Below are positions 24,089-33,162 of a DNA stretch of 64,000 nucleotides, piece by piece (position 1 is the first letter of the stretch; each line of letters starts with the position of its first letter). This stretch comes from Paraburkholderia sp. LEh10 (GTDB taxonomy: Bacteria > Pseudomonadota > Gammaproteobacteria > Burkholderiales > Burkholderiaceae). Under the pieces are notes generated by a model, which did no database searches, was not told where the DNA came from, and was given only the letters and a program-made list of their open reading frames with translations. Made by a program: the position numbers and the translations under genes. Location: positions 62,001-126,000 of the forward strand of contig NZ_JAGIPX010000007.1 of assembly GCF_017814945.1 (NCBI RefSeq). The letters are read 5' to 3'.

Positions 24089-25645
24089 GTGAGCGCGATG
24101 TCTTCCCAACAGAGGTCGCTCACGGCCGGGCGGCTTCGCGAGGACTTCTTCCCTTGGGCAATTGCGCTTGCCACCGGACTCGACTACTTCGACAACACGA
24201 TCTTCTCGTTTTTCACCGGCTATATCGCGGGCGGCGTCAACGCATCGCCGGACGAGCTCGTGTGGTCGTCCAGCGCCTATGCCGTAGCTTCCGTGCTCGG
24301 CATCCTTCAGCAGCAATGGTGGGTCGAGCGGCTCGGATATCGGCGCTATATGGGCGGATGCCTGCTGCTATTCGCTGCGGGCGCGGTAGCGGCCGCGCTC
24401 AGCGAGTCGGCGATCGAGCTGGCCTTCGCGCGCGGCGCGCAGGGCTACTTCCTCGGCCCGATGATGGGCGCCTGCCGCATCCTGATTCAAACCCGCTTCA
24501 CACCCGCGCAGCGCCCCGTGGCCGTCCGCGCGTTCCTGCGCATGATCCTGCTCGGCAGCGCGCTCGCTCCGTTGACGGGCGGCTATCTGGTCGCCCACCT
24601 GGACTGGCGCGCGCTCTTCACGTGCACGGCGCTGGCCGGCGTCGGGATGGCCGCGTTCGTTCTGCTCGTCGTGCCGCCCTCCGGCCGCTTGCAGCCCGAA
24701 GAGCGCGGAGAAGCGCATTTCTGGCCGTACATCGTGTTCGCCTTCGCGCAGGGCACGCTGCAGATCGTGATGCAGCAGGTGCGGTTCGAGCTGTTCAGCG
24801 GTTCCCCGCTGCTGGTTTGCCTGGCGGGCGCGGGCCTGCTGTCGCTAGGCTGGTTCGCGTGGCATCAGTGGCATCATCCCAATCCCCTCGTCCGGCTGCA
24901 TGCGTTGCGCGAAAAGACCTTCCAGGTCGGCATCGTGCTGTATATGCTGTTCTATTACATCAGCAACGCATTCAGCTATCTGGTCTCCAGGTTTCTGGAA
25001 AGCGGGCTGCGCTATCCCGTCGAGAATGCGGGGCGGCTCGTCGGTCTCACGTCGCTCGCTTCACTGGCGATGGCGGCCGTGTACTTCCGCTACGCATCCC
25101 GCGTCAAGCACAAGCGCTGGATGATCGTGGCCGGTTTTCTGATGGCGGCGCTGATCGGCGGCTGGATGGCGAGCATGCCGCCCGATGTCAGCATGCCGTG
25201 GCTGTTGCCGCCTCTTCTGCTGCGCGGACTGCTGCTTCTGTTTATCGTGTTGCCCGTCGCGAACCTGACGTTCCGCATCTTCTCGATCGAAGAGTTCAAC
25301 CACAGCTACCGTTTCAAGAATATCGTCAAGCAACTCACCTATTCATTCTCGACGGCAAGCATGATCATTCTCGAACAGCACAGACAAGCCGTGCATCAGG
25401 CGCGCCTGGCCGAGTTCGTGAATCCGTTCAACCCCGTGTTTCAGAACACGCTCGATGGGCTGACCCACGCATTCGAAGGACTGGGCCACGCGGCGCACGA
25501 CGCCCAGCTTCTCGCGCTCGTCGAGATCAGCCATGCCGTCACGCAGCAGGCAAGTTTCCTGAGCGCATTGGACGGCTTCTACTTCCTGATCGCCATCGCC
25601 GTGATGGGAGGACTCTTTGCACTGTACCAGCGGCAAATCGACTGA
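24089..25645 (+). CDS. MFS drug exporter, DHA2 (EmrB-like) family
   Basis: A 518-residue, probably 14-segment transporter of the major facilitator superfamily. It has the DHA2-type N-terminus (FPWAIALATGLDYFDNTIFS), loop 2-3 (RLGYRRYMGGCLLL), RGAQGYFLGPMMGACRI in segment 4 and the motif C-like stretch GSALAPLTGGYLVAHLDWRALF. It probably expels amphipathic compounds by proton antiport. The start may be GTG at 24089 or ATG at 24098. A LysR regulator follows 60 bp downstream on the same strand and may control it. No adaptor (EmrA) gene is adjacent. Confidence 0.88.
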   Translation: MSAMSSQQRSLTAGRLREDFFPWAIALATGLDYFDNTIFSFFTGYIAGGVNASPDELVWSSSAYAVASVLGILQQQWWVERLGYRRYMGGCLLLFAAGAVAAALSESAIELAFARGAQGYFLGPMMGACRILIQTRFTPAQRPVAVRAFLRMILLGSALAPLTGGYLVAHLDWRALFTCTALAGVGMAAFVLLVVPPSGRLQPEERGEAHFWPYIVFAFAQGTLQIVMQQVRFELFSGSPLLVCLAGAGLLSLGWFAWHQWHHPNPLVRLHALREKTFQVGIVLYMLFYYISNAFSYLVSRFLESGLRYPVENAGRLVGLTSLASLAMAAVYFRYASRVKHKRWMIVAGFLMAALIGGWMASMPPDVSMPWLLPPLLLRGLLLLFIVLPVANLTFRIFSIEEFNHSYRFKNIVKQLTYSFSTASMIILEQHRQAVHQARLAEFVNPFNPVFQNTLDGLTHAFEGLGHAAHDAQLLALVEISHAVTQQASFLSALDGFYFLIAIAVMGGLFALYQRQID

Positions 25646-25705
25646 AGACTTACAGTGAGCCACTTTGACGAACGAGCGCGACGCGCAACGCGACGCGCCT
25701 GACCC

Positions 25706-26653
25706 GTGGATACATTCATCACCATGCGGATCTTCGTGCGCGTCGCGGAAGAAGGCAGCTTCACGGCTGCCGCGATGCGCCTGAACATCACCACACCCGC
25801 CGTGTCGCGCGCGATCTCCGCGCTCGAAGCCCATTTACACACGCGCCTCCTGAATCGCAGCACGCGCAAAGTCGTGCTGACGGAGGCCGGGCATCGCTAT
25901 CTGCAGCGCTGCGAGCAGATCCTCGCGGTCGTCGAACAGGCGGAAGCCGAGGCCGCCGACGCACAGGTTCGCCCGACGGGCCAGTTGCGCGTGCATGCGA
26001 CGGCGAGTTTCGGACAGACGTATGTGACGCCCGCCATCGTTCGCTTCAGGCAGCGCCATCCTTCCGTATCGGTCGATCTGACACTGTCGCAGCACGTGCC
26101 CGATATCATCGACGAAGGCTACGACGTCAGCGTGCAACTCAGCGCGGACGAACTGCCCGATTCCAGTCTGGTTGCGCAGCCGCTCGGCACGTTGCACAGC
26201 ATCTTGTGCGCGGCGCCTGCCTATCTACGGGAGCACGGCGCGCCGCGCGACGTGCATCAACTGTCGCGGCATGCATGCTTCCGCTTCGTGTCGCCGCTGT
26301 TCCCCAACGACCGATGGTTGCTCGACGGACCGGGCGGAACACAAACCGTGCCGCTGCATCCCGCGGGCTTCCGGGTCAATTCGGCGGACGCGCTGGCCGT
26401 TGCGTTGAAGGACGGAATCGGCATCGGCGCCGTGCCGATGTCGACGGCCGCGCCGGCGTTGCGCGACGGCTCGCTGGTCCGCGTGCTGCCCGGCTACCGT
26501 CTGCAACCGCTCAACGCGTACGCGCTGTACACGTCGCGTCGTTATCTCGACGCGAAGATCAAGGCCTTCGTCGAATTTCTGCGCGACGTCATACCGCAGA
26601 TGCTCGAATCACACGAAGCGGATCTGCGCGACACGGCTCAACTTTCCCCATAG
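25706..26653 (+). CDS. LysR-family transcriptional regulator
   Basis: A 315-residue LysR regulator. The winged HTH covers residues 1-60 (MRIFVRVAEEGSFTAAAMRL, TPAVSRAISALEAHLHTRLL, NRSTRKVVLTEAGHRYL), followed by a linker helix and a substrate-binding domain of the CrgA/DsdC-like group (GQLRVHATASFGQTYVTPAI, VNSADALAVALKDGIGIGAV). The start is GTG at 25706. Co-oriented with the upstream MFS exporter, which is its likely target. Its 3' end overlaps a decayed LysR fragment on the other strand by 16 bp. Confidence 0.92.
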   Translation: MDTFITMRIFVRVAEEGSFTAAAMRLNITTPAVSRAISALEAHLHTRLLNRSTRKVVLTEAGHRYLQRCEQILAVVEQAEAEAADAQVRPTGQLRVHATASFGQTYVTPAIVRFRQRHPSVSVDLTLSQHVPDIIDEGYDVSVQLSADELPDSSLVAQPLGTLHSILCAAPAYLREHGAPRDVHQLSRHACFRFVSPLFPNDRWLLDGPGGTQTVPLHPAGFRVNSADALAVALKDGIGIGAVPMSTAAPALRDGSLVRVLPGYRLQPLNAYALYTSRRYLDAKIKAFVEFLRDVIPQMLESHEADLRDTAQLSP

Positions 26654-26920
26654 CCTTCCTGATTGAAGACGGCCCAACAGAAGTCGATGAAAGCCCCGCA
26701 CCTTCGACGACACCGTTTTCTTCGGCGGATAGACAGCCCATATCGCAGGCGCCGTGCGACCCGGCCGAACCTCCCATTCCGGCAACAGATGCACGAGCGT
26801 GCCGTCACGAAGAAATCGGACCATGTCGCCTATGTGATTCCGCTTCAGGATGCCGGCCTGCAGACTTATTGGCGTTCGCTCGAGATCCGCTTCGCGCATT
26901 GATCGCAAGCCGCAGAGCAC
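26638..26920 (-). pseudogene. C-terminal fragment of a second LysR regulator
   Basis: Residues such as MVRFLRDGTLVHLLPEWEVR, PAIWAVYPPKKTVSSKVRG match the end of a LysR substrate-binding domain. After KVRG the frame continues as unrelated sequence, while a one-base shift gives AFIDFCWAVFNQEGYGES and a stop at 26638, restoring the usual ending. The HTH and most of the protein are absent. It is therefore truncated at the 5' end and frameshifted near the 3' end. Confidence 0.75.
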
Positions 26921-26950
26921 CAGCGAACGGGCGCTCTGCGGGCTTGCGCA

Positions 26951-27238
26951 TCAACCGCCGCGGTCGAGCGGGTCAACGGTGTCGACAGGACCACGCCGGC
27001 CGGACTGCATCCGGGTTCCCATCATGTCGTCGCCGCCGACGGCGCCCTGAGTTTCATCGGCCATGCCGGACTGGCCCTGTTCGACGGCTAGCGTCTGAGC
27101 GGATTGACCGCGTTGCGATGCGGGCGCGCCAGCGTCCGGACGATAGTAAGGCGCTGGGCCATATCCGCTTGCGAAGGCGGGCGCAGCGAGCGCTGCGGAG
27201 CTTGCGACTAACAACGTAGCGAGGGTTTTCGCTTTCAT
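26951..27238 (-). CDS. Small exported protein
   Basis: A 95-residue protein with a clear signal peptide (MKAKTLATLLVASSAALAAP, cleavage probably after AFA at residues 21-23). The mature part is Gly/Asp/Gln-rich and low in structure (GYGPAPYYRPDAGAPASQRG). GGAG lies upstream of the ATG at 27238. Small Burkholderiaceae periplasmic proteins of this style are common and largely uncharacterised; I do not recognise a domain. Confidence 0.75.
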   Translation of the reverse strand: MKAKTLATLLVASSAALAAPAFASGYGPAPYYRPDAGAPASQRGQSAQTLAVEQGQSGMADETQGAVGGDDMMGTRMQSGRRGPVDTVDPLDRGG

Positions 27239-27631
27239 AGCGACTCCAGTTGGATTGCCAAACGTTCAGCGGCCCCGCGATGAATAGACATTGCGGCGCG
27301 CCGTGTCCGACGTCGATGGGACGATGTGCAGCGCCGTGCGGCACGCTGCCAGCGAGGCTCAAACGAACAACACTTTCACGAAAATCCGGGCAATGCTGCC
27401 AATGCCGTGGCGCTCGCGCAGGCCTGTCTTCGTTGTGCCCGCGGCTTCAAATGCACGGCTTATGCCAATGGCCGCGCGCGTGCCCGCGAATTCGCGCTAA
27501 TCGTTTGAAAACAAAGCAGATCGGCTTGTGCGACGATTGTGTTTGCACGCAGGTCGAGAGAACGGTATGTCTGGCGTCAGCCAACGTTTTTCGATCCGCC
27601 GTCAGAGGTCGCCCAACAGTGCGTATAAGAA
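27239..27631. other. Intergenic region, nothing recognised
   Basis: About 390 bp between the small exported protein and the terminator of the lipoprotein gene. GC is somewhat lower than in the neighbouring genes. Open frames on the plus strand are short, cysteine/arginine-rich and unlike known proteins. Confidence 0.5.
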
Positions 27632-27662
27632 GAAAGCGCGCCGCTTTGCACGGCGCGCTTTC
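27632..27662. terminator. Terminator-like hairpin after the lipoprotein gene
   Basis: A perfect 12-bp stem, GAAAGCGCGCCG (27632-27643) with CGGCGCGCTTTC (27651-27662), around a 7-nt loop, 44 bp downstream of the lipoprotein stop. On the minus strand it is followed by TTCTTAT, a weak U-rich tract. Confidence 0.65.
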
Positions 27663-27706
27663 GATGGTCGCTCAGGCTCGCCGCGCTGAGCGGACTCCAT
27701 CCGCCG

Positions 27707-28894
27707 TCACTGTGGCTCGTACCACGAATACGTCGGCAGCATAGGCAGCGGCTGGCCGATCTCCAAGGTGATGTCGCGGTGCGAGATCAGTTCGATATCG
27801 CGCAAGTCGCCGTCATAGCGGCGCACGTCGCCATTGTCATTGATGTATGCGACTACTGTTCCCGTAATGCCCGCGACATTGGTGCTGGAAAGTGCCTGCC
27901 CCCAGATATCGAAGAACTGGCCAAGCGTGTAGTTCTTCACGTTCGGCGTTTCGATGTGGATGATGCCTGTCTGGTCATGCGTATGCATCTCGTAGTTGCA
28001 TTGGGACAGAAGGCCGACGTTCGCGGGCAACGCAAGCCATTTCCCATTGTTCACGATCGCCAGGTGCGCGTGCACGTGATAAAGCTCGCTCATTCCCGCC
28101 GCGCAGATGAGTCCATCCACAGCGGCGCCCTTGCCGCCCGTCGAGGTGTTGCCATTCGGCCAGTTAGCTATGCCGACCGTGCCGCCGAACGTGAGGACAG
28201 TCTGCTTCGGATCGAAGGCCGGCGGGTCGGTCCACGTGTAAGTTGGGATTGGGCCGACGGGCGTGCCGACTTCAATCGTCACCTCGCCGTGCGCAGGCAG
28301 GACGAGGCTTGCGAGATCGCCCTTGTATTGCGTGAGCGCGCCGCCGTCATTCACGTAGACGTTGACGGGCATCCCCGTCAATCCCGCAATATTCGATGTC
28401 GAAAGCGATTGACCCCAGATCGCAAAGAACTGACCGAGCGTATATGACGCGCCCGTGCTCGCGTCCATGCGAATCTTGCCGCTCTCGTCGACGGTATGCA
28501 CCGGGTACGCGCAGCCCGTTTGCGCGGCCATCGTCGGCTCGACGGTGCCGATGTTCGCAGGCAGTGCGAGCAGCCTGCCGTTCAGAAAGATGGACAGATG
28601 CGAGTAGGTGTATGTATTGCCGCGCGCCGCGCAATTCAATCCGCTGACCGGCTGGCCCGTTCCGCCCGTCGACGTCGAGCCTGCGGGCCAATACGCGTCG
28701 CCGAGCTTGGTGCCATCGACTACGGGTGTCGCGGTCGCAAGAGCCGGCCCGCTCGCAGCGGGCGCTGTCGACCCCGTGGAGTTCGAACCGGAACCGCCGC
28801 TTGTCGGGCTTGAACCGCCACCGCCACCACCGCAACTCGCCAGCATCAGAATAGAGCCGACCACGACGATCCTTGAAACGATGCCGTACACCAT
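27707..28894 (-). CDS. Lipoprotein with duplicated histidine-rich domain
   Basis: A 395-residue lipoprotein: signal peptide with lipobox LASC (Cys 21), a Gly/Ser/Thr-rich tether (22-60) and two copies of a domain of about 150 residues (about 65-222 and 238-391). Both copies contain LPAN-x-G, YTLGQFF-x-IWGQ and GDL. Copy 2 has a putative metal site: H273/H275/H277 (YHVHAHL), H304/H306 (MHTHD) and H313 (IIHIE). In copy 1 the equivalents are Y95, Y97, H99, H133, V135 and R142, so that site is lost. The ATG at 28894 has GGAGG upstream. The function is unknown; metal binding in the periplasm or at the outer membrane is inferred. Confidence 0.85.
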   Translation of the reverse strand: MVYGIVSRIVVVGSILMLASCGGGGGGSSPTSGGSGSNSTGSTAPAASGPALATATPVVDGTKLGDAYWPAGSTSTGGTGQPVSGLNCAARGNTYTYSHLSIFLNGRLLALPANIGTVEPTMAAQTGCAYPVHTVDESGKIRMDASTGASYTLGQFFAIWGQSLSTSNIAGLTGMPVNVYVNDGGALTQYKGDLASLVLPAHGEVTIEVGTPVGPIPTYTWTDPPAFDPKQTVLTFGGTVGIANWPNGNTSTGGKGAAVDGLICAAGMSELYHVHAHLAIVNNGKWLALPANVGLLSQCNYEMHTHDQTGIIHIETPNVKNYTLGQFFDIWGQALSSTNVAGITGTVVAYINDNGDVRRYDGDLRDIELISHRDITLEIGQPLPMLPTYSWYEPQ

Positions 28895-28991
28895 GCCGGC
28901 CTCCGCGTGAGTAATTGAACGAACTTCGGCTTGCGCGCCGAGCGACACCCACGCCTGTTGCAGGTGGCGTTCCCGCACGAGCGTATTGCGG

Positions 28992-29414
28992 TTAATCTCC
29001 CTTTTGCGTGCCAGGCAGCAACGCTTTGAGCCGCCGCGACAGTGCCGACAGGCGACCTTCGCGCCGGCCGGCACTCACGCGCCTGTGCGGCATATGCTGC
29101 AGGTCGTCCCAGTCGGCTTCAAGCGATCGCGCATGGCCTGCCGCGGTAAAAGGCCATTCGACAGCCGACGCTCGCACGATACGCATGGGCGCGTCATTCG
29201 TCTGGCTAGCCAGATACGCATTGATCGCCGTCGCTTCCTGCTCTGCCGCTTCGCGTGAAGCGGCCGCAACGAAGTCGTTCAGCCCTTCGAGATGAACGCA
29301 CCAAAGCTGTTCGCTCAAGTCACGCTCCGTCTGTATCGTGGCTCGCGATTCGCTTCGCCACTCTTTGCATTGCGCGCGAATCGAAGACTTTTCCAACCTG
29401 ATTGCATCGGTCAT
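28992..29414 (-). CDS. Hypothetical protein
   Basis: A 140-residue soluble protein with no family I recognise. The middle looks protein-like (LWCVHLEGLNDFVAAASREA, INAYLASQTNDAP, VEWPFTAAGHARSLEADW) with a predicted helix-rich fold; the C-terminus is basic (RREGRLSALSRRLKALL). It lies between the lipoprotein and the exopolysaccharide priming enzyme on the same strand, with gaps of about 100 bp on each side. Confidence 0.55.
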   Translation of the reverse strand: MTDAIRLEKSSIRAQCKEWRSESRATIQTERDLSEQLWCVHLEGLNDFVAAASREAAEQEATAINAYLASQTNDAPMRIVRASAVEWPFTAAGHARSLEADWDDLQHMPHRRVSAGRREGRLSALSRRLKALLPGTQKGD

Positions 29415-29519
29415 TTATAGCGGACCTGCTCGAACAGAACCCAGAGGTGTTCGCGCGCTCGACTTCGAACGCGCGTCGCTTTGCTTTTCATCAGCGCCGC
29501 GCGAGCCGGGCGATCACGC

Positions 29520-30896
29520 TCAATACGCGTTCCGATGAGAAAAGCCCTTGAAAATGGTCGCGAAAATGATCTTCAAGTCCAGTGCGAAAGACCAGTTGCA
29601 AAGGTAGTACAGATCGTGCTCGACACGGCCTTCCATCTTTTCGAGCAGATCCGTTTCGCCGCGAAAGCCGTTCACCTGCGCCCAGCCTGTAATGCCGGGC
29701 TTGATACGGTAGCGATGGATGTACCCCGATACGACGTTCTGATACAGGTCGTCGTGTTCGAGCGCATGAGGACGCGGTCCGACGACCGACATGTCGCCGC
29801 ACAGCACATTGAAGAATTGAGGCAGCTCATCCAGACTCGTGCGGCGCAAGAAGCCGCCCACAGGCGTAATGCGCGGATCGTCGCGTTTTGCCTGTTCGAG
29901 CACGCCCTCTTTCTGCTCGTGCAGACGCATCGTCCGGAACTTGTAGATCGTGAAGACGCGGCCATCCGCACCCTTGCGCTGCTGCCTGAAGAAGACGGGC
30001 CCAGGCGAACTCAGCTTCACTGCAATCGCGCAACCGAGCATGATCGGTGCAATCGCGAGCAGTGCGCATAGCGCAAACAGCCGGTCAAACAGGTCCTTCT
30101 TGAGCATCGCGTTAGGCGGCAATGGCGATGCGGCGAGATTGATCGTCGGCAGGCCCAGCAGGCTCGTCACACTGCCTTCGAACAGCGCGAGCGTTCGCAC
30201 GTCCGGCATGAAACGTATGTTGATCAGATCATTGCGAAACTCGTTGACGAGCTTCAGGATTGCGCGCTCTTCCGTCAACGGCAATGCGAGCCAGACTTCG
30301 GCGATGTGCTGCTCGCGAACGTAAGCGGCAAATGCCTTGTGATCGTCGAATGCCGGCACGCGCGGACAGGTCTTCGTACCCGGCCGGAGATTGTAGACGG
30401 CCCATGGACGAAAGCCGGATGTGGCCGCACGCTCCATCCTCCGGATGATTTCGTTGCAATGGTCTCCGCAAGCGGCAATCGCGACGGTCTGCAAGTCGAG
30501 TCCCGCGTGACGGACACGCCCGAGCAGGCTATGCACGACGAGACGGCTCACGATCATCGCGCCGCCGGATATGCCCGTCCAGTACGCGAACCAGAGGCGA
30601 GACACGAAGTCGATCCGATGCAGCGAGAACATCAACGCCAATGCACAGGCCTGCACGACGAGCCACCCTAACGCCAGTTGCCCCGCCAGCACCCGTTTGG
30701 AACGTCCGCGCCACGACTCGTACACGCCGAGCGCCGGGAAAATCGCGAGTGAAAATGCCGCCGCAAATGCGACGAACGCAAGATAGAAACCCCGCTGCGA
30801 CGCATCGTCGAAACGGATTTGCGACGCCACGATTGCCCCCGTCACGATCAAGGCGACGTCGAGCAGCCTTGCCAGTAGACCTGTTATTGCACGCAT
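29520..30896 (-). CDS. Undecaprenyl-phosphate glucose phosphotransferase (WcaJ-like)
   Basis: A 458-residue polyisoprenyl-phosphate hexose-1-phosphate transferase that starts polymer assembly by moving a sugar-1-phosphate to undecaprenyl phosphate. Four N-terminal membrane segments and a CoA-binding-like domain precede the catalytic domain: AMLKKDLFDRLFALCALLAI, PVFFRQQRKGADGRVFTIYK, FRTMR, LRRTSLDELPQFFNVLCGDM, SVVGPRPHA and YRIKPGITGWAQVNGFRG. The ATG at 30896 has GAGG 8 nt upstream; the longer frame to 30944 overlaps manC. Comparable in role to WcaJ and to the priming enzyme of cepacian synthesis. Confidence 0.93.
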   Translation of the reverse strand: MRAITGLLARLLDVALIVTGAIVASQIRFDDASQRGFYLAFVAFAAAFSLAIFPALGVYESWRGRSKRVLAGQLALGWLVVQACALALMFSLHRIDFVSRLWFAYWTGISGGAMIVSRLVVHSLLGRVRHAGLDLQTVAIAACGDHCNEIIRRMERAATSGFRPWAVYNLRPGTKTCPRVPAFDDHKAFAAYVREQHIAEVWLALPLTEERAILKLVNEFRNDLINIRFMPDVRTLALFEGSVTSLLGLPTINLAASPLPPNAMLKKDLFDRLFALCALLAIAPIMLGCAIAVKLSSPGPVFFRQQRKGADGRVFTIYKFRTMRLHEQKEGVLEQAKRDDPRITPVGGFLRRTSLDELPQFFNVLCGDMSVVGPRPHALEHDDLYQNVVSGYIHRYRIKPGITGWAQVNGFRGETDLLEKMEGRVEHDLYYLCNWSFALDLKIIFATIFKGFSHRNAY

Positions 30897-30940
30897 CACA
30901 ACACCTCGTTCACCACACACACTGTCTGCGCTACGGGCGA

Positions 30941-32467
30941 TCACTTGCAGCGGCCATAGTTATCGTCGAACCTCACGATGTCGTCCTCGCCGAGATAGGC
31001 GCCCGACTGAACCTCGATGATCTGCAACGGCATATGGCCGGGATTCTCGAGTCGGTGCTTTACGCCCAGCGGGATGTAAGTCGACTGGTTCTCTGTCAGC
31101 AAGAACTGTTCTTCGCCTCGCGTCACGAGCGCAGTTCCGCTCACGACGACCCAGTGTTCTGCACGGTGGTGATGCATTTGCAACGACAGGCAAGCGCCCG
31201 GGCTCACGACGATCCGCTTGACCTGAAAGCGGTCTCCATGATCGATCGAATCGTAGAAGCCCCAAGGGCGGTGCACCTTTCTGTGATTGTCGGCCTCCGG
31301 CGACTTTTCTTTCCTGATACGCGACACCAGACCTTTGACGTCCTGCACATGCGAGCGATCCGCGACGAGCACGGCATCGTCGGTTTCGACGACGACGAGA
31401 TCGTGAGTGCCAACGCAAGCGACGAGCCGGCCGCCTTGCGCCCGCGCATAAGTCGCCGTCGCGCCTTCCAGCAGTACGCGGCCATTCGCCACATTGCCGA
31501 ACTCGTCCTTGTCCATCGCTTGCCAAACCGCGTCCCATGAGCCGAGATCGGACCACCCGGCTTCGAGCGGCACAACGACACCCGTGAACGGCGAATCCGG
31601 CTTGCCCAGTTGCTCCATCACCGCGTAATCGATCGAATCAGACGGGCACCCCTCGAATTCGGGCGCGCCCGGCGCGATGGAGTCGTCTTCGCGTGTTCCG
31701 CTTGCATGGGCCTGAATACACGCTGCGTGCATGTCAGGCTGGAAATGCTCGACTGCCGCTAGCCATACGGACGCGCGAACCACGAACATGCCGCTGTTCC
31801 ACCAGTAGCCGCCCGATGCAACGTATTGCGCGGCCAGTTCCGCTGCGGGCTTTTCCACGAAGCGGTCGATCCGGTGCGCGCCGCTCTGCAGCCGCGCACC
31901 AAGCCGGATATAGCCAAAGCCCGTGTCGGCGCGCGTCGGCGGCACACCCAGTGTCGCGATCTCGCCCGCCTGCGCGTGACGCGCGGCGTGTTCGATTGCG
32001 CGGTGCAGCGCAGGTACATCAGCAATCGCATGATCCGCGGGCATCGCCACGAGGATGGGATCATCGCCGCCCGCGCTTGCGCTCAACGCAGCCAACGCGG
32101 CCAGCGTCAATGCAGGCGCCGTATCGCGCCGCGCGGGTTCGACGACGACACATGGCTTGACGCCACATTGACGCGCCTGTTCCCGGGTCGCGAACGAATG
32201 CTCGGCGCCGCAAACGATCACGGGCTCAGCAGCAACATCCCACGTATTCGCGAATCCCTGCATACGCGTCATCGTCGCCTGTAGCAACGACTGATCGCCG
32301 ATCACGTCGATCAACTGCTTTGGATAGTGTTCACGCGAGATGGGCCACAGGCGCGTACCCGACCCGCCCGCCAGAATGACCTGTACGATCCGCCGGCATT
32401 CCTTTGCCGCTCCCGCAACGACTACGGCGATGTCATGTTCTTCCACATTCGTGGTTCGTTTATCCAC
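30941..32467 (-). CDS. manC: Mannose-1-phosphate guanylyltransferase / mannose-6-phosphate isomerase
   Basis: A 508-residue bifunctional enzyme supplying GDP-mannose. The N-terminal nucleotidyltransferase has the pyrophosphorylase signature ILAGGSGTRLWPISREHYPK, the sugar-binding FVEKP and GYWWNSGMF. The C-terminal cupin isomerase has RPWGFYDSIDHGDRFQVKRI and the metal-binding MHHHRAEHW. It lies 44 bp upstream of the priming transferase, so the two are probably co-transcribed. Its role matches BceA of the cepacian cluster and CpsB/ManC elsewhere. Confidence 0.95.
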   Translation of the reverse strand: MDKRTTNVEEHDIAVVVAGAAKECRRIVQVILAGGSGTRLWPISREHYPKQLIDVIGDQSLLQATMTRMQGFANTWDVAAEPVIVCGAEHSFATREQARQCGVKPCVVVEPARRDTAPALTLAALAALSASAGGDDPILVAMPADHAIADVPALHRAIEHAARHAQAGEIATLGVPPTRADTGFGYIRLGARLQSGAHRIDRFVEKPAAELAAQYVASGGYWWNSGMFVVRASVWLAAVEHFQPDMHAACIQAHASGTREDDSIAPGAPEFEGCPSDSIDYAVMEQLGKPDSPFTGVVVPLEAGWSDLGSWDAVWQAMDKDEFGNVANGRVLLEGATATYARAQGGRLVACVGTHDLVVVETDDAVLVADRSHVQDVKGLVSRIRKEKSPEADNHRKVHRPWGFYDSIDHGDRFQVKRIVVSPGACLSLQMHHHRAEHWVVVSGTALVTRGEEQFLLTENQSTYIPLGVKHRLENPGHMPLQIIEVQSGAYLGEDDIVRFDDNYGRCK

Positions 32468-33162
32468 TTCAATCTCCCTGTATTGAAGTTTGTCCTTCGC
32501 TCATTTTCGCCTCGACGAAATGTGCAGGACGGGGTTTCTTGTCTGCACACTCTGCAGGCGAGGCGTTCAAGCCTCGCCGCATCAACTTGACGGCCGCGCG
32601 TCCCATCAGCCCGCTCAGGGCGCGATGAGCAACGACCAACATGAAAAGGCCCGGGCCCGCGTCGTGCTCGCGCAACCCTGCAAAGTGAATGGTCCGATCG
32701 AAGTTTGCGACGACTAGAGGTCACGATATTCAATTCGACCTGCTAGAAATCATAGACACGTTGCACCGCACGACAGGCGCTTCTGGCGCGAACGGTTGAA
32801 GTTATGGCTTCACGCGCTGAGCCTTTCGCTCGTCGTCGGTCAATCGGCCAAGCCATCTTTTTTTCTAATCGGTTTCGGCGTGGAAATCGGTCCCCATTCA
32901 TGGTACGTTGGAATGCGGCTGTGTTATCGACTGCCTTTTAACAGGCATCCGGGTAGTGGTGCCCAGTATCGAGCTGTATTGCACCAGCCTGGCACGTTCC
33001 CGCCAGACGCGCTCCTCGCCGAATAGGAAAGACTGCTCATCAAGGCAAGTCGCAATTCTTCTCGGGCCAGTCGATCGGAAATTCGGTGACTGGCCGCGCG
33101 CAATCCCATTTACGTGCGTATCCGTTAGTGGGGTTGCACATCTCTTCATTATGAGAGTCGAA
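32468..33162. other. Divergent intergenic region of the exopolysaccharide locus
   Basis: About 700 bp between manC (minus) and the polymerase (plus). It is noticeably less GC-rich than the genes and should hold promoters for both. An in-frame extension of the polymerase to 32908 is not protein-like. No ops/JUMPstart element and no valid sigma-54 box were found. Confidence 0.5.

Noticed and set aside
32990..33003. TGGCACG-like sigma-54 promoter before the polymerase gene
   Set aside because: The GG to GC spacing is 9 rather than 10 and the -12 element is not TTGC.
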